Below are positions 39,594 through 50,296 of a DNA stretch of 64,000 nucleotides, piece after piece. The stretch is from NCBI RefSeq assembly GCF_000027225.1, contig NC_013892.1:868001-932000 (forward strand). Reading direction: 5' to 3'. Source of the DNA: Xenorhabdus bovienii SS-2004 (GTDB taxonomy: Bacteria > Pseudomonadota > Gammaproteobacteria > Enterobacterales > Enterobacteriaceae). Position 1 is the first letter of the stretch, and each line of letters begins with the position of its first letter. Under the pieces are notes generated by a model. The model ran no database searches, was not told where the DNA came from, and saw only the letters and a program-made list of their open reading frames with translations. Position numbers and translations under genes: made by a program.

Positions 39594-41879
39594 TTATAGC
39601 ACCGCATCTTCCGATTTCTTTTTACTCGACTTTTGTGCACTTTTGAAATCGTATATCAGTGCCCGTTTGTCTTTATCAAGATTAATCCTAACCGAACCTC
39701 CATGTATCAACGAACCAAACAACAGTTCATTCGCCAATGGTTTCTTGAGATTGTCCTGAATCACCCGAGTCATTGGACGTGCGCCCATCGCTCTGTCATA
39801 GCCTTTATCACATAACCACTGACGGGCATCTGCACTTACTTCCAGAGAAACACCTTTTTCATCCAGTTGTGCTTGCAGTTCAACGATGAATTTATCAACA
39901 ACCAGTTGAATGACTTCAGCGGAAAGTGCATCAAACCAGATGATACCATCGAGACGGTTACGGAATTCAGGTGTGAAGATCCGTTTGATCTCTTCCATTC
40001 CATCTATGCTGTTATCCTGCTCAGTAAAACCAATGGACTTACGCTGTATCTCACGTACCCCTGCGTTGGTTGTCATCACCAGAATCACATTGCGGAAATC
40101 AGCCTTGCGGCCATTGTTATCTGTCAATGTGCCATTATCCATGACCTGTAGCAGCAAGTTGAACACGTCAGGATGAGCCTTCTCAATCTCATCCAGCAAC
40201 AACACTGAATGTGGATGTTTGATAATAGCATCTGTCAATAAACCGCCCTGATCGTATCCCACATAACCTGGTGGTGCACCAATCAAACGACTGACGGTAT
40301 GGCGTTCCATATATTCAGACATATCAAACCGCAGTAATTTTATATTAAGCATTTTAGCGAGCTGGAGAGTAACTTCCGTCTTACCGACCCCCGTGGGTCC
40401 TGCAAACAGGAAAGACCCCACTGGTTTATGTTCCTGCCCCAATCCGGCACGGCTCATCTTAATGGCTTCCGTCAGTACCCCGATTGCTTTATCCTGACCG
40501 AAAACCAGCATCTTCAAACGATCATCCAGTGTTCTCAATACATCTTTGTCACTGGCTGAAACCGTTTTTTCTGGAATACGGGCAATACGAGCCACTACAG
40601 ATTCAATGTCGGCAACGTTAATCGTTTTTTTGCGACGACTAGCCGGCACCAATCTTGTTCTCGCTCCCGCTTCATCAATAACATCAATGGCTTTATCCGG
40701 CAGGTGGCGATCTGTAATATATTTCACAGACAGCTCAACCGCAGCACGAATGGCTTTTGCAGTATAACGAACATCATGGTGCGCCTCATATTTAGTACGC
40801 AATCCATTGATAATCTGCACCGTTTCCTCAGAAGAAGGTTCAAGAATGTCTATCTTCTGGAATCGGCGAGCCAGCGCTCGATCTTTCTCAAAAATATTAC
40901 TGAATTCGTGATAAGTCGTTGAGCCAATCACCCGAATGCGACCACTGGACAACAGCGGCTTAATCAGGTTAGCCGCATCCACCTGCCCCCCCGAAGCAGC
41001 ACCTGCACCAATAATGGTATGGATTTCGTCGATAAAGAGAATACTTTTGCTGTCTTGCTCTAACGTTTTTAACAAAGATTTGAAGCGCTTCTCAAAATCA
41101 CCTCGATACTTAGTACCCGCCAGCAATGAACCAATATCCAACGAATAGATTGTGCAATCCTTAATAACCTCAGGAACATCTTTTTGCACAATACGCCATG
41201 CAAGCCCCTCAGCAATGGCGGTCTTGCCAACACCTGACTCCCCCACAAATAAAGGGTTGTTTTTACGGCGGCGGCATAATACCTGAACCGTTCTTTCCAA
41301 TTCATGCTGACGTCCGACAAGCGGATCAATCTGCCCTTTTTGTGCCAATTGATTCAGGTTGGTAGTGAAATTTTCCAGTCGATCTTCATTTATCACCTGT
41401 TCCTCCTGAATCGGATTGACACTGTGATGAGACTCATTATCAGACTCATCTTTGCGCGTTCCATGTGAAATGAAATTCACGATATCCAGACGGCTCACAT
41501 CATGCTTTCGCAGTAAATAAGCAGCCTGGGACTCCTGTTCACTGAAAATAGCAACCAAGACATTCGACCCAGAAACTTCTGAACGCCCCGAAGACTGAAC
41601 ATGAAACACTGCACGCTGTAATACACGTTGGAAACTCAACGTAGGTTGTGTATCTCTGTCATCATTCTCTGATAACAAAGGGGTTGTTTGTGCGATAAAA
41701 TTTTCCAATTCCTGGCGTAACATCACCAGATCGACTTTACAAGCCTCCAGTGCTCCTCGCGCTGATGTATTGCTTAACAACGCCAGCAATAGGTGCTCTA
41801 CAGTCATAAATTCATGTCTGTTATCCCTTGCTTTGGCAAAAGCAATGTTGAGACTAAGCTCCAGTTCTTGATTGAGCAT
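39594..41879 (-). CDS. clpA: ATP-dependent Clp protease ATP-binding subunit ClpA
   Basis: 761-residue Hsp100 unfoldase. N-terminal domain (1-145) binds ClpS; D1 with Walker [10 protein letters not shown] near 213 and D2 with GPTGVGKTE near 492; the ClpP-docking loop shows KSIGFTEQ near 615. The ATG at 41879 follows AGGAGGAGG; the in-frame GTG at 41885 lies inside that site. clpS is 31 bases upstream, so they form one operon. Length matches E. coli (758). Confidence 0.96.
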   Translation of the reverse strand: MLNQELELSLNIAFAKARDNRHEFMTVEHLLLALLSNTSARGALEACKVDLVMLRQELENFIAQTTPLLSENDDRDTQPTLSFQRVLQRAVFHVQSSGRSEVSGSNVLVAIFSEQESQAAYLLRKHDVSRLDIVNFISHGTRKDESDNESHHSVNPIQEEQVINEDRLENFTTNLNQLAQKGQIDPLVGRQHELERTVQVLCRRRKNNPLFVGESGVGKTAIAEGLAWRIVQKDVPEVIKDCTIYSLDIGSLLAGTKYRGDFEKRFKSLLKTLEQDSKSILFIDEIHTIIGAGAASGGQVDAANLIKPLLSSGRIRVIGSTTYHEFSNIFEKDRALARRFQKIDILEPSSEETVQIINGLRTKYEAHHDVRYTAKAIRAAVELSVKYITDRHLPDKAIDVIDEAGARTRLVPASRRKKTINVADIESVVARIARIPEKTVSASDKDVLRTLDDRLKMLVFGQDKAIGVLTEAIKMSRAGLGQEHKPVGSFLFAGPTGVGKTEVTLQLAKMLNIKLLRFDMSEYMERHTVSRLIGAPPGYVGYDQGGLLTDAIIKHPHSVLLLDEIEKAHPDVFNLLLQVMDNGTLTDNNGRKADFRNVILVMTTNAGVREIQRKSIGFTEQDNSIDGMEEIKRIFTPEFRNRLDGIIWFDALSAEVIQLVVDKFIVELQAQLDEKGVSLEVSADARQWLCDKGYDRAMGARPMTRVIQDNLKKPLANELLFGSLIHGGSVRINLDKDKRALIYDFKSAQKSSKKKSEDAVL

Positions 41880-41910
41880 AAGCACCTCCTCCTAAAATCA
41901 GTAAGCCAGA

Positions 41911-42231
41911 TCAGACCTTCTCCAGCGAGCAAAGTAACGGATGCTCGTGCTCTTTAGCATACATATTCACTTGCGCAGCTTTAGTTTCTGCCACCTCTGC
42001 CGTATAAATCCCGCAAATTGCCTTACCTTGGTAATGGATATCCAGCATGAGTTGCGTTGCTCGTTCAACATCATAAGAAAAGAACTTTCGCAATACGTCA
42101 ACCACAAACTCCATAGGGGTATAGTCGTCATTGTTAAGAATCACCTTATACATTGATGGTGGCTGTAACGTTTGCTCTGTTTTATCTTCAATTAATTCTT
42201 CAATTTTCAAACTGTTATAAAACTCACTCAT
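41911..42231 (-). CDS. clpS: ATP-dependent Clp protease adaptor ClpS
   Basis: 106-residue adaptor delivering N-end-rule substrates to ClpA. Core [20 protein letters not shown] (28-47) holds the substrate-binding Asn-Asp-Asp and Met residues; [16 protein letters not shown] includes the conserved His. The first 25 residues are the flexible tail that enters ClpA. Divergent from cspD. Confidence 0.95.
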   Translation of the reverse strand: MSEFYNSLKIEELIEDKTEQTLQPPSMYKVILNNDDYTPMEFVVDVLRKFFSYDVERATQLMLDIHYQGKAICGIYTAEVAETKAAQVNMYAKEHEHPLLCSLEKV

Positions 42232-42554
42232 TGTTCTTCCGCTGGGTATTAACTTTCTGCTAAATTTTAGTATGAACTAATTCATTCTACTGCTATATAT
42301 TTTATCACTTCATGAAGCACTCTGCTTATCCCCTCTTTGATCTCTGGATAAAGAATCCGCCTAAAAATCGGATATCGTTATCTATATCAAACTTTCGCTA
42401 TTTGAGACAGCTTGAGGTTATTTCTGTGCTTGACGGCGTAATGAATTTCACTACAGTATATTTTATGAGCACCGCCCTGGCTGGGCATCTGCTCATATCC
42501 TGAAATTTTTAGTGACTCCTAAACCCGAAATCGTGATATGAGGGATAAAGAAGT
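42232..42554. promoter_or_regulatory. clpS-cspD divergent region
   Basis: 323 bases between two divergent genes, holding both promoters. No other reading frame is convincing; a 63-codon frame at 42312-42503 has no ribosome site and no recognisable features. Confidence 0.5.
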
Positions 42555-42785
42555 ATGGAAACAGGTACTGTGAAATGGTTCAATAATGCAAAGGGCTTTG
42601 GATTTATTTGTCCGGCCAGCGGAGGCGATGACATATTCGCTCACTATTCAACCATTCAGATGGATGGTTATAGGACGCTGAAAGCTGGGCAAAAAGTGAA
42701 CTTCAGTATTCATCAAGGCCCCAAAGGCAACCATGCCAGCCTTATTGTTCCTCTGGAAGATGACTCGAAATCAAAAAAAGAGTGA
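42555..42785 (+). CDS. cspD: Cold-shock-like protein CspD
   Basis: 76-residue cold-shock domain protein; in E. coli CspD is made in stationary phase and blocks replication by binding single-stranded DNA. RNP1 KGFGFI at 13-18, RNP2-like DIFAHYSTI near 26, C-terminal tail SLIVPLEDDSKSKKE is charged as in CspD. Position divergent from clpS confirms cspD rather than another Csp paralogue. Confidence 0.94.
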   Translation: METGTVKWFNNAKGFGFICPASGGDDIFAHYSTIQMDGYRTLKAGQKVNFSIHQGPKGNHASLIVPLEDDSKSKKE

Positions 42786-43355
42786 CCAGATAAATTCGTA
42801 ATTCCCACGCCACAAACGAATAATGGCTTATTTGTGGCGTGCTATTAATACAAGTTCATTTAGTACCCATCTTTCTACTGCAATACCGTAGCGTAGCTGT
42901 TACTCTCTGACCAGCACCTCTATAGGATCAAACTGAATATGGGTTTACGGCGGTTTTGCTAAGTTCAATTGGCTTTTTCCTGCCATTCTCAACTGACACG
43001 TAAATAAATACGTTTAAGGGCTTACTCCGACCCACCCATAATTGGACGTAAATGACGAAAACGTGTCATACGGTGGCGGCCAATCCGTGATAATCAATTA
43101 ACACCGTTAAAACCGGAAATTTCTACACGTTTCAGGAACATATACTCCCCTTTTTCGTATCAGATTTAATTAATTTCTTTATGATACCTAATGCCTTAGA
43201 TAATAAAAAACACCTTGAATTTCAGTATGTTTCCCTTTATTCTGTTTGTTATTTTAGTGTAAAAATATTGTTGTCATGATTTTATTGGTCTTTATGACTG
43301 ATTCAAGTTATAGAGCCAGATAAAAGACATTTATTCTTGAATAAGGATATGGGTT
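42786..43355. other. Gene-free region between cspD and lysO
   Basis: 570 bases. An inverted repeat ACGCCACAAA / TTTGTGGCGT at 42808-42841 follows cspD and may terminate it. The segment 42890-43150 has coding-like blocks broken by stops on the minus strand (for example RIGRHRMTRFRHLRPIMGG and ALKRIYLRVS), perhaps an old mobile-element remnant that I cannot identify. Confidence 0.4.
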
Positions 43356-44264
43356 ATGTATTCAGGGTTGCTAATTGTTCTCATACCATTAATTCTAGGC
43401 TACCTTATTCGTCTGAATAATAAAACGGCGCTGGCCACAGTTCATTACCTACTTAATATCATAATTTATGTCATTCTCTTCCTGATGGGCGTCAGACTCG
43501 CCATGCTGGAAAATCTGGGCAATAATCTACTCTCTATCCTGCTGTATGCGATGACATTTTTCTTATGCATATTTGCGACTAACTTGCTGGCACTTATCCT
43601 ATTGGATAAACGGGATCCGTGGATTATTCAAGTCAATAAGCAGGAAAAATCGCCTTCTCAATTACATATGGTTTTTGATTCCATCAAGTTATGTGGTGCA
43701 TTAATATCAGGATTTTTACTCGGGCTGACAAACTGGTCATTGTTGAATTTTGCCGATCATGCCAGTGAAATTGCCTTGATTCTTTTACTGCTTCTGGTTG
43801 GTATTCAACTGCGCAATAACGGAATGAGTTTAAAACAAACGCTGTTGAATCGCCGTGGCACCATTATCGCTCTGGTCGTCGCTATAAGCTCCCTGTTGGG
43901 TGGCATTATCGCCGCATTTTTACTGGGATTACCGACCAAAACCGGTCTTGCCATCGCATCTGGGTATGGCTGGTACTCTCTTTCTGGTATTTTACTCTCT
44001 AACGCTTATGGCTCGGTGATTGGCAGTACTGCATTCTTCAATGATCTAGCCCGTGAGTTGGCATCAATTCTGCTCATTCCGATGCTCATCAATCGTTATC
44101 GCTCAACAGCGTTGGGGTTAACCGGAGCTGCATCAATAGACTTTACATTACCAATATTACAACGCTGTGGTGGCATAAGTATCGTACCAGCAGCCATTGT
44201 TCACGGTTTTATATTGAGCTTGATGACGCCCGTATTTATTGCATTTTTTACTCAACAGGCTTAG
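43356..44264 (+). CDS. lysO: Lysine exporter LysO (YbjE)
   Basis: 302-residue inner-membrane protein with about 8 helices. Family marks: LLIVLIPLILGYLIRL at the start, LILLLLLVGIQLRNNG near 146, and GLAIASGYGWYSLSGILLSN near 203 with the conserved SGYGWYSLSG. LysO in E. coli exports L-lysine and the analogue thialysine and is controlled by ArgP. Located beside the arginine transport genes as in E. coli. Confidence 0.92.
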   Translation: MYSGLLIVLIPLILGYLIRLNNKTALATVHYLLNIIIYVILFLMGVRLAMLENLGNNLLSILLYAMTFFLCIFATNLLALILLDKRDPWIIQVNKQEKSPSQLHMVFDSIKLCGALISGFLLGLTNWSLLNFADHASEIALILLLLLVGIQLRNNGMSLKQTLLNRRGTIIALVVAISSLLGGIIAAFLLGLPTKTGLAIASGYGWYSLSGILLSNAYGSVIGSTAFFNDLARELASILLIPMLINRYRSTALGLTGAASIDFTLPILQRCGGISIVPAAIVHGFILSLMTPVFIAFFTQQA

Positions 44265-44485
44265 GCGTTACCTGATGCATGAAAAGGTTAAAAAGAAAAC
44301 TTATTTGGCATCAAAATCAATCTATTTAGCCAAAAATAGAACATAAAATAATCTAAAAAAAGCTGATAGCCTGATTAGTTAAGTCACTAATTTGATGATA
44401 ATAACAATTTTATGCAGATATTATTGCATAGTTATTCTTATGAGATTAATATCCCTCCAACCTATTAACTATTCATATTTATCGC

Positions 44486-45214
44486 ATGAGCATTCAATTA
44501 AAAAACATAAATTGTTTCTATGGAACGCATCAGGCCCTGTTCGATATCAATTTTGAATGTACATCAGGAGAAACTGTGGTTCTGTTGGGCCCGAGTGGTG
44601 CTGGCAAAAGCTCTTTACTGCGAGTGCTTAATCTATTGGAGATGCCTCGTTCTGGGCAACTAAGCGTGGCAACACATCAGTTTGATTTCAAACAGCAGCC
44701 AGGCGCCAAGGAAATACGAACACTGCGGCAAAAAGTTGGCATGGTTTTTCAACAATACAACCTATGGCCACACCTAACTGTGATGGATAACTTGATTGAA
44801 GCCCCCTGCCGCGTATTAGGTCTACCCAGACAGCAGGCTCGGGAAAAAGCAGCAAAACTGCTGGCTCGTCTTCGTTTGGATGAATTTTCCAACCGTTTTC
44901 CACAACACCTGTCTGGCGGACAGCAACAGCGTGTCGCTATTGCACGGGCATTAATGATGGAACCCCAGATTCTGCTGTTTGATGAACCAACCGCTGCACT
45001 TGATCCTGAAATTACATCTCAAGTCATCAATATCATCAAAGAACTGGCAGGAACTGGTATTACCCAAATTATCGTGACACACGAAGTGGAACTTGCACGT
45101 AAGGCAGCAACACATATTGTGTATATGGAGAAAGGCCACATCATTGAAAAAGGTGACGCAAGTCATTTTTTAAAACCCAAAACAGAAGCCTTTGCTCATT
45201 ATTTGTCACACTAG
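44486..45214 (+). CDS. artP: Arginine ABC transporter ATP-binding protein
   Basis: 242-residue ATPase: Walker [10 protein letters not shown] (35-43), LSGGQQQR near 137, Walker B with [10 protein letters not shown], His switch in VTHEVELA. Very close to E. coli ArtP throughout ([13 protein letters not shown] start). Drives ArtQM-dependent arginine import. First gene of artPIQM, preceded by a 221-base spacer expected to hold ArgR sites; I could not place a convincing ARG box. Confidence 0.95.
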   Translation: MSIQLKNINCFYGTHQALFDINFECTSGETVVLLGPSGAGKSSLLRVLNLLEMPRSGQLSVATHQFDFKQQPGAKEIRTLRQKVGMVFQQYNLWPHLTVMDNLIEAPCRVLGLPRQQAREKAAKLLARLRLDEFSNRFPQHLSGGQQQRVAIARALMMEPQILLFDEPTAALDPEITSQVINIIKELAGTGITQIIVTHEVELARKAATHIVYMEKGHIIEKGDASHFLKPKTEAFAHYLSH

Positions 45215-45303
45215 CTCTGTCATTACAAATAGTCAGTTAGAACATAAAACAAGCATCAGTAACATTTATCAACCATAATGCTCATGAACTACAGGATATG
45301 ACT

Positions 45304-46047
45304 ATGAAAAAATTATTGTTTGCTGCCTTATTAACCGCAATGACTTTGTCTACATCTGCAACCGCAGCAGAAAAAGAAACGCTGCGCTTTGCTACAGAAG
45401 CAACCTATCCTCCGTTTGAATTTATTGATGCAAACAATAAAATTCAAGGGTTCGATGTAGATTTAGCGAATGCTATTTGCGCGAAAATCAACACAGAGTG
45501 CACATTCACCAATCAAGCTTTCGATAGCCTCATTCCCAGCCTGAAATTCCGCCGTTTTGATGCATTGATGGCAGGCATTGATATTACGCCCGACCGCCGT
45601 AAACAAGTTGATTTCACTCATACCTATTATGATAACTCTGCCGTTTTTATTGCCATCAAAGGAAAATTTACTCATTCTGCCGATCTGAAAAGCAAGCAAG
45701 TGGGAATACAGAATGGTACGACACATCAGAAATATTTGATGGAACAGCATAAAGAGATCAAAACCGTACCTTATGACAGTTATCAGAATGCGATCCTTGA
45801 TCTGAAAAATGGCCGTATTGATGCTGTATTCGGTGATACTGCCGTTGCCAATGAATGGCTGAAGAAGAATAAAGAATTAGGCTCTGTCGGCGACAAAGTT
45901 ACTGACAAAGATTACTTTGGCATTGGTTTAGGAATTGCAGTTCGTAAAGGTAATACAGCTTTGCTGGATAAGCTGAACAAAGCACTGGCTGAAGTCAAAC
46001 AAGATGGTACTTATAACTCCATCTATAAAAAATGGTTTGAACAATAA
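45304..46047 (+). CDS. artI: Periplasmic arginine-binding protein
   Basis: 247-residue solute-binding protein (family 3). Signal peptide [21 protein letters not shown] then [40 protein letters not shown] and [12 protein letters not shown] are ligand-pocket regions typical of ArtI/ArtJ. The ATG 45304 has AGGA 8 bases upstream and gives a better signal peptide than ATG 45298. Only one binding protein is present here; E. coli has ArtI and ArtJ. Confidence 0.92.
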   Translation: MKKLLFAALLTAMTLSTSATAAEKETLRFATEATYPPFEFIDANNKIQGFDVDLANAICAKINTECTFTNQAFDSLIPSLKFRRFDALMAGIDITPDRRKQVDFTHTYYDNSAVFIAIKGKFTHSADLKSKQVGIQNGTTHQKYLMEQHKEIKTVPYDSYQNAILDLKNGRIDAVFGDTAVANEWLKKNKELGSVGDKVTDKDYFGIGLGIAVRKGNTALLDKLNKALAEVKQDGTYNSIYKKWFEQ

Positions 46048-46057
46048 CAGAATCCTA

Positions 46058-46780
46058 ATGAGTGAACTTCAATCTTTAATTAACGCCGCTGGTATTACCA
46101 TCGGCCTTGCTGTTTCTTCTCTTGTCATTGGCTTAATTCTGGCAATGCTTTTTGCCGCTTGGGAATCAGCCGGCTGGAAACCCTTTGCTTTCTTAGGCTC
46201 TTGTTGGGTCACATTGATCAGAGGATTGCCTGAAATTCTGGTTGTCCTCTTTATCTATTTCGGAAGTTCACAGCTTCTCATAACGCTGTCAGAAGGCTTT
46301 GATGTCAATCTCATTGTTTGGCAATTCAGAATCCAGATGGAAATTGACAACTTTGATGTCAGCCCTTTCCTTTGTGGTGTTATCGCCCTTTCTCTACTTT
46401 ACTCCGCATACGCATCACAAACACTGCGAGGCGCATTGAAAGCAGTCCCAATGGGGCAACGGGAAGCCGGACAAGCACTCGGGTTAAGTCAAAGCCGTAT
46501 ATTTTTTCGTCTGACTATGCCGCAGATGTGGCGCCATGCATTGCCAGGGCTTGGCAATCAGTGGTTGGTTCTACTGAAAGATACTGCTTTAGTTTCACTG
46601 ATCAGTGTTAATGATCTGATGTTGCAAACGAAAAGTATCGCGACTCGCACACAGGAGCCATTTACATGGTATGTGATTGCCGCCATGATCTATCTGGTGA
46701 TTACTCTGGTGAGCCAATTTATTCTCAAACGGCTTGAAATGCGCGCCATTCATTTTGAACGGAGTGCTTCCGATGTTTGA
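46058..46780 (+). CDS. artQ: Arginine ABC transporter permease ArtQ
   Basis: 240-residue HisMQ-type inner-membrane permease with about five helices. [20 protein letters not shown] near 57 and the EAA-type loop [20 protein letters not shown] near 147. The ATG at 46058 is used, as it follows the artI stop by 10 bases and aligns with E. coli ArtQ; the earlier in-frame start would lie inside artI. Ends in an ATG-TGA overlap with artM. Confidence 0.94.
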   Translation: MSELQSLINAAGITIGLAVSSLVIGLILAMLFAAWESAGWKPFAFLGSCWVTLIRGLPEILVVLFIYFGSSQLLITLSEGFDVNLIVWQFRIQMEIDNFDVSPFLCGVIALSLLYSAYASQTLRGALKAVPMGQREAGQALGLSQSRIFFRLTMPQMWRHALPGLGNQWLVLLKDTALVSLISVNDLMLQTKSIATRTQEPFTWYVIAAMIYLVITLVSQFILKRLEMRAIHFERSASDV

Positions 46781-47441
46781 GTATATAAAGGATATCTTAC
46801 CTGGCCTGCAAACTAGCCTAAGCTTGACTGTCACCGCATTACTGGCTGCATTTATACTGTCTGTGGTTCTGACCTTCATTTTAACAATGAGGTTGCCGAT
46901 ACTATCCCAATTGGTAAAAGGCTATATCACGTTATTTACCGGAACGCCGTTACTGGTTCAGTTCTTCTTGATTTACTACGGACCCGGACAATTTCCCTCA
47001 ATAAAAGAGTACCCTTGGTTATGGCAACTCATGTCAGAGCCGTGGCTATGTGCCATGGTGACACTGGCCTTGAACAGTGCAGCCTATTCAACCCAACTTT
47101 TTTATGGCGCCGTTAGGGCAATCCCTACTGGGCAATGGCAATCCTGTCAGGCTCTTGGTATGTCAAAAACCCATTCCATGCGCATTCTGCTGCCTTATGC
47201 CTTCAAACGAGCGCTTTCTTCCTATTCCAATGAAGTTGTCTTGATTTTCAAGAGTACTTCTCTAGCCAGTACGATCACACTGCTGGATATCATGGGATAT
47301 AGCCAACTTCAATTCGGGCGTAGTTATGATGTGACTGTATTTGTTGCTGCTGGGGTCATTTATCTTTGCGTAAATGCTCTTCTGACACTGCTGATGCGCA
47401 TAATTGAGCGTCGAGCCTTATCATTTGAGCAACGCCATTAA
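46773..47441 (+). CDS. artM: Arginine ABC transporter permease ArtM
   Basis: 222-residue permease partner of ArtQ. Starts [20 protein letters not shown] and contains [20 protein letters not shown] near 50 and the EAA loop [20 protein letters not shown] near 129. Overlaps artQ by 8 bases, so coupled translation is likely. Convergent with rlmC across a strong hairpin. Confidence 0.94.
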   Translation: MFEYIKDILPGLQTSLSLTVTALLAAFILSVVLTFILTMRLPILSQLVKGYITLFTGTPLLVQFFLIYYGPGQFPSIKEYPWLWQLMSEPWLCAMVTLALNSAAYSTQLFYGAVRAIPTGQWQSCQALGMSKTHSMRILLPYAFKRALSSYSNEVVLIFKSTSLASTITLLDIMGYSQLQFGRSYDVTVFVAAGVIYLCVNALLTLLMRIIERRALSFEQRH

Positions 47442-47476
47442 ATACTCAACAGCACACGATTTATCTGCTTTTTGCT

Positions 47477-47511
47477 TTTGTCAGCGATAACTATTAGTTA
47501 TCGCTGACAAA
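47477..47511. terminator. Bidirectional terminator between artM and rlmC
   Basis: TTTGTCAGCGATAACT, loop ATT, AGTTATCGCTGACAAA: a perfect 16-base inverted repeat with a three-base loop, ending in A/T on both sides. It lies 35 bases after artM and 17 bases after rlmC (minus strand), so it can serve both. Confidence 0.8.
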
Positions 47512-47528
47512 TACAGCTAAATCCCCTG

Positions 47529-48662
47529 TTACTTTCCATCAAAGATCAGTAACGCCAGCGTTTCATAATGTTCTGTATGGGGGAACATATCGAATAATTG
47601 CACTTTTTCTATTCGATATTGCTCAAGCGCAGCAATATCTTTTGCCATTGTTTCAGCATTACAACTTGAATAGAGAATAAATTTAGGTGCCATCCGACTG
47701 AGGTATTCGCATAACGCCTTACCAATTCCCCTGCGAGGAGGATTCACCAGCACCAGTTCAGGGAGTTGCGCTTTATCAAGGGCAAAATGTGTAGAATCCA
47801 ATGCCTGAAATTCAACCTGCTCAAGACCAAGACTTTTGGCCGAGTTTTTGGCACAGGCAATGGCCTCTGCACTAATCTCAATCCCTGTCAGTCTGGTTTC
47901 TTTGTCTGCACAGTGCAGCCCAAAACCTCCTGCTCCACAAAAGAGATCCCACATGCTGCTGATATTCAGCTCTCTGACCCAACGACCAGCCGTCGCATAA
48001 AGCGCCGAAGCAATTTCTGGATTTGTCTGGAAAAAACTACGGGGACGAATATACAGCGGAATTCCGTTGAAGATTTCCTTCAGCATCTTATGCTCAGTAA
48101 AAATGACTTCTTTTTCCCCTTCCAAAATCGCCATATGAGTCGGTTGAATATTGGCAGAAATAACCGTCAATTGTGGTAGTTGTTCCTGTAACCACGGCAA
48201 AGCATGTTCCAACTGAGCCAGTTTTGTTTCTGAGCGCAGGACAAAACGCAGCATCATTTCACCGCTGGCACGGCTTTCTGTCAGCAGAATATATTTCAAT
48301 TCCCCTTTTTTACGTGCAACGTTATACGGAACCAACCCAGCTTTAGCGATAAATATTTTTATCGATTCAAATACCAGCTGAAAATATTGTGGATACAAAG
48401 GACAATCACAAAGATCCACCGTTCTGCCATCACGGTGAAGCATGCCAAGCTGTGGGCGTTCAACACTGCCACTTACCACCATCTTGGCCTTATTACGAAA
48501 TCCACTGATCAGGCTGCTGACTGGAGGCAGCCAGTACGTTGCTGACGTCTCCCGTAAAAGCTGCTGTAAATGTTGTTGTTTATCAGATAATTGTTGTGAA
48601 TAGGACTTATTGAGCCACTGGCAGGAGTGACAATGCCCCGCGGTATACTGCGCACATTGCAT
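47529..48662 (-). CDS. rlmC: 23S rRNA (uracil-747-C5)-methyltransferase
   Basis: 377-residue radical-free, SAM-dependent m5U methyltransferase (RumB). N-terminal Fe-S ligands: [12 protein letters not shown] (Cys3, 11, 14) and CDCPLY near 85. Motor: [13 protein letters not shown] near 238, VNPPRRGIG near 310, and the catalytic Cys in [10 protein letters not shown] near 333. The ATG at 48662 matches the E. coli start (MQCALYDAG); a TTG six codons upstream is less likely. Adjacent to art genes as in E. coli. Confidence 0.94.
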   Translation of the reverse strand: MQCAQYTAGHCHSCQWLNKSYSQQLSDKQQHLQQLLRETSATYWLPPVSSLISGFRNKAKMVVSGSVERPQLGMLHRDGRTVDLCDCPLYPQYFQLVFESIKIFIAKAGLVPYNVARKKGELKYILLTESRASGEMMLRFVLRSETKLAQLEHALPWLQEQLPQLTVISANIQPTHMAILEGEKEVIFTEHKMLKEIFNGIPLYIRPRSFFQTNPEIASALYATAGRWVRELNISSMWDLFCGAGGFGLHCADKETRLTGIEISAEAIACAKNSAKSLGLEQVEFQALDSTHFALDKAQLPELVLVNPPRRGIGKALCEYLSRMAPKFILYSSCNAETMAKDIAALEQYRIEKVQLFDMFPHTEHYETLALLIFDGK

Positions 48663-48686
48663 TGTAAAAAACCATATCAAAGAATA

Positions 48687-49202
48687 TTAGTGCAAGGTAA
48701 ATGTCGATGTTTCCGTCGAAGCCAATGATTCCTCATCTTCCACTTCTACTTCCATCTCGCTTTCCATATCATTATTAATATAAAGGAAATTATTGCTGTG
48801 AATTTCAAAAATCACATTGGCAATCTGCTCCTCACTTTGCTGCAAGAAATGGGAAAACTGCGGGAAAGTCATACCAGCGGCAATAGGAAATGCCTGACAA
48901 ACTATCAACTTCGGTAAGTTTTCGTCCTGAATATCAAGGAACACTTTGGCAGTGAGGGAACTCGCATTAATCTGGCTCAAGTTTGCAGCCAATGGAATTA
49001 TCGCCGTTGGCCTGACTTCTGCCAGAGCAGAAAACAGCACTACGTCACCCAACAGATCAATCTTGGCATCAAACAGGCCATCAATGTTCTGCATATGAGG
49101 CAAATGCAAGACCGAATTTGAATCACTCTCAAAATAAGAAATTTTGAGGCGTTCAAGCCAGTTACGCAATGTTACCAAATTTGGAACAACCATAGAATCC
49201 AT
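48687..49202 (-). CDS. ybjN: YbjN family protein
   Basis: 171 residues. LHLPHMQNIDGLFDAKIDLL near 29 and SALAEVRPTAIIPLAANLSQ near 53 followed by INASSLTAKVFLDIQDENLP match E. coli YbjN, which affects motility, fimbriae and stress tolerance by an unknown mechanism. The ATG 49202 has TGAGGTTG 6 bases upstream; the longer frame to 49277 is rejected. The acidic C-terminal tail MESEMEVEVEDEESLAS is longer than in E. coli. In E. coli nfsA and rimK separate ybjC and ybjN; here they are adjacent. Confidence 0.9.
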   Translation of the reverse strand: MDSMVVPNLVTLRNWLERLKISYFESDSNSVLHLPHMQNIDGLFDAKIDLLGDVVLFSALAEVRPTAIIPLAANLSQINASSLTAKVFLDIQDENLPKLIVCQAFPIAAGMTFPQFSHFLQQSEEQIANVIFEIHSNNFLYINNDMESEMEVEVEDEESLASTETSTFTLH

Positions 49203-49285
49203 CGAATCAACCTCATATGACCAAAAAGTTGTACATGCTATCTGAAGGAAACACCTTGCCAATAGCAACAAGATCAATAATTAAC

Positions 49286-49597
49286 CTATTTTGTTTTTTC
49301 ATCATCAGAACCAGTCAGATGATTTTTATCTACTTTCTTATGATCAATTCCTAAAAAAGAAAGATTATAGACTGCACGCCAGATAATATGGATAGCTGCA
49401 GGTATCAAGCAACCTATACCCAATAAGATCATAGCAATGTGCGCTTCTGTCGTCATTAATAAAGGTGATAGAATTATGCTATCAGTTATCGACAAATACG
49501 CCAAAACCAACAAGCCGATTCCCAATACTTCTAATAAAATAACCAGCTTTGGCATATCTGACAACGAGCTCATCTCTTTTGTTGAGATTTTCTTCAT
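49286..49597 (-). CDS. ybjC: YbjC family inner-membrane protein (DUF1418)
   Basis: 103-residue protein with two helices, LVILLEVLGIGLLVLAYLSI (about 18-37) and AHIAMILLGIGCLIPAAIHI (about 53-72), and a charged tail. Fits E. coli YbjC (LILEFIGMMLLAVALLSVSD). Function unknown. Divergent from grxA, as in E. coli, where ybjC and nfsA belong to the SoxRS regulon; nfsA itself is missing next to it. Confidence 0.82.
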   Translation of the reverse strand: MKKISTKEMSSLSDMPKLVILLEVLGIGLLVLAYLSITDSIILSPLLMTTEAHIAMILLGIGCLIPAAIHIIWRAVYNLSFLGIDHKKVDKNHLTGSDDEKTK

Positions 49598-49792
49598 GAC
49601 TTTCTACCTTCTGAGCCTGATAAAATAGACTCTCCGCCTCTTATAGAAGGGCTATCATACCTGAATCCCTTCTATCGGCAGGACAAATTAGAACAAAAGG
49701 CAATTCCTGCTTTTTTTTGCCGACGCTTACAGGCATAGTAACCCCAGATGACAATCTATGAAGTTCACGATTATTACCACTAAGGAGTTTGT

Positions 49793-50056
49793 ATGTATAC
49801 TGTCATTTTTGGTCGCCCAAGTTGCCCATATTGCGTTCGCGCCAAAGAATTGGCTGAAAAATTAAAAGCAGAGCGCGACGACTTTGATTACCGCTATATT
49901 GATATCTGGGCTGAAGGCATCACCAAAGACGACTTGTCAAAAACTGTGGGGAAACCCGTTGAAACCGTTCCTCAGATTTTCCTTGATGAGAAACATATCG
50001 GCGGCTTTACTGATTTTGAAGCTTACGCTAAAGAACATCTGAACTTGTACAAATAA
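49793..50056 (+). CDS. grxA: Glutaredoxin 1
   Basis: 87-residue thioltransferase using glutathione; electron donor for ribonucleotide reductase and others. Active site CPYC at 11-14, TVPQIFLDEKHIGGFTDFEA near 62 with the cis-Pro. ATG preceded by AAGGAG. In E. coli grxA responds to OxyR; no site was assigned here. Confidence 0.95.
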   Translation: MYTVIFGRPSCPYCVRAKELAEKLKAERDDFDYRYIDIWAEGITKDDLSKTVGKPVETVPQIFLDEKHIGGFTDFEAYAKEHLNLYK

Positions 50057-50182
50057 CCATAAAATTCACTATCCAGCCAGAAATATCGATGCTTTCTTCT
50101 GGATAGTGGCAGGCTCATAATATTGACTAAGATCCACATATCCACTGAATTGAAAAAAATCTGTAATTTTTTCCTCAACAAT

Positions 50183-50211
50183 GAGAACTTTCATCACATT
50201 ACGCAGTCTGA
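50183..50211 (+). promoter_or_regulatory. Sigma-E promoter of rybB
   Basis: -35 GAGAACTT (50183-50190) and -10 GTCTGA (50206-50211) separated by 15 bases, fitting the sigma-E consensus GGAACTT / GTCTAA. It ends 6 bases before the predicted RybB 5' end at 50218, as in E. coli. Confidence 0.8.
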
Positions 50212-50217
50212 ATTAAT

Positions 50218-50296
50218 GCCACTGCTTTTCTTTGATGTCCCCATATTGAGGAGCCCGATAGTCACCCATTTTGGTTAAAGACTATCGGGTTTTTTT
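50218..50296 (+). ncRNA. rybB: RybB small regulatory RNA
   Basis: The RNA begins GCCACTGCTTTTCTTTGATG, the conserved 5' seed with which RybB pairs to omp mRNAs, and continues TCCCCATATTGAGGAGCCC. It ends with the terminator CCCGATAGT-loop-ACTATCGGG and T7 (50290-50296). Length 79, as in E. coli. The first 28 bases agree with the E. coli sequence as I remember it, while the terminator stem has changed with compensation. Hfq-dependent; RybB represses outer-membrane porin synthesis under envelope stress. It lies between grxA and ybjG; in E. coli it is also near grxA. Confidence 0.93.

Noticed and set aside
42312..42503. 63-codon frame in the clpS-cspD spacer
   Set aside because: No ribosome site, no domain, and it lies across the expected promoters.
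44411..44430. TATGCA...TGCATA palindrome upstream of artP as an ARG box
   Set aside because: Half-site spacing is two bases wider than in ArgR sites and the AT-rich core does not fit the consensus.
49203..49277. Longer YbjN start (MILLLLARC...)
   Set aside because: Would add a hydrophobic stretch absent from the family; the ATG at 49202 has the better ribosome site.
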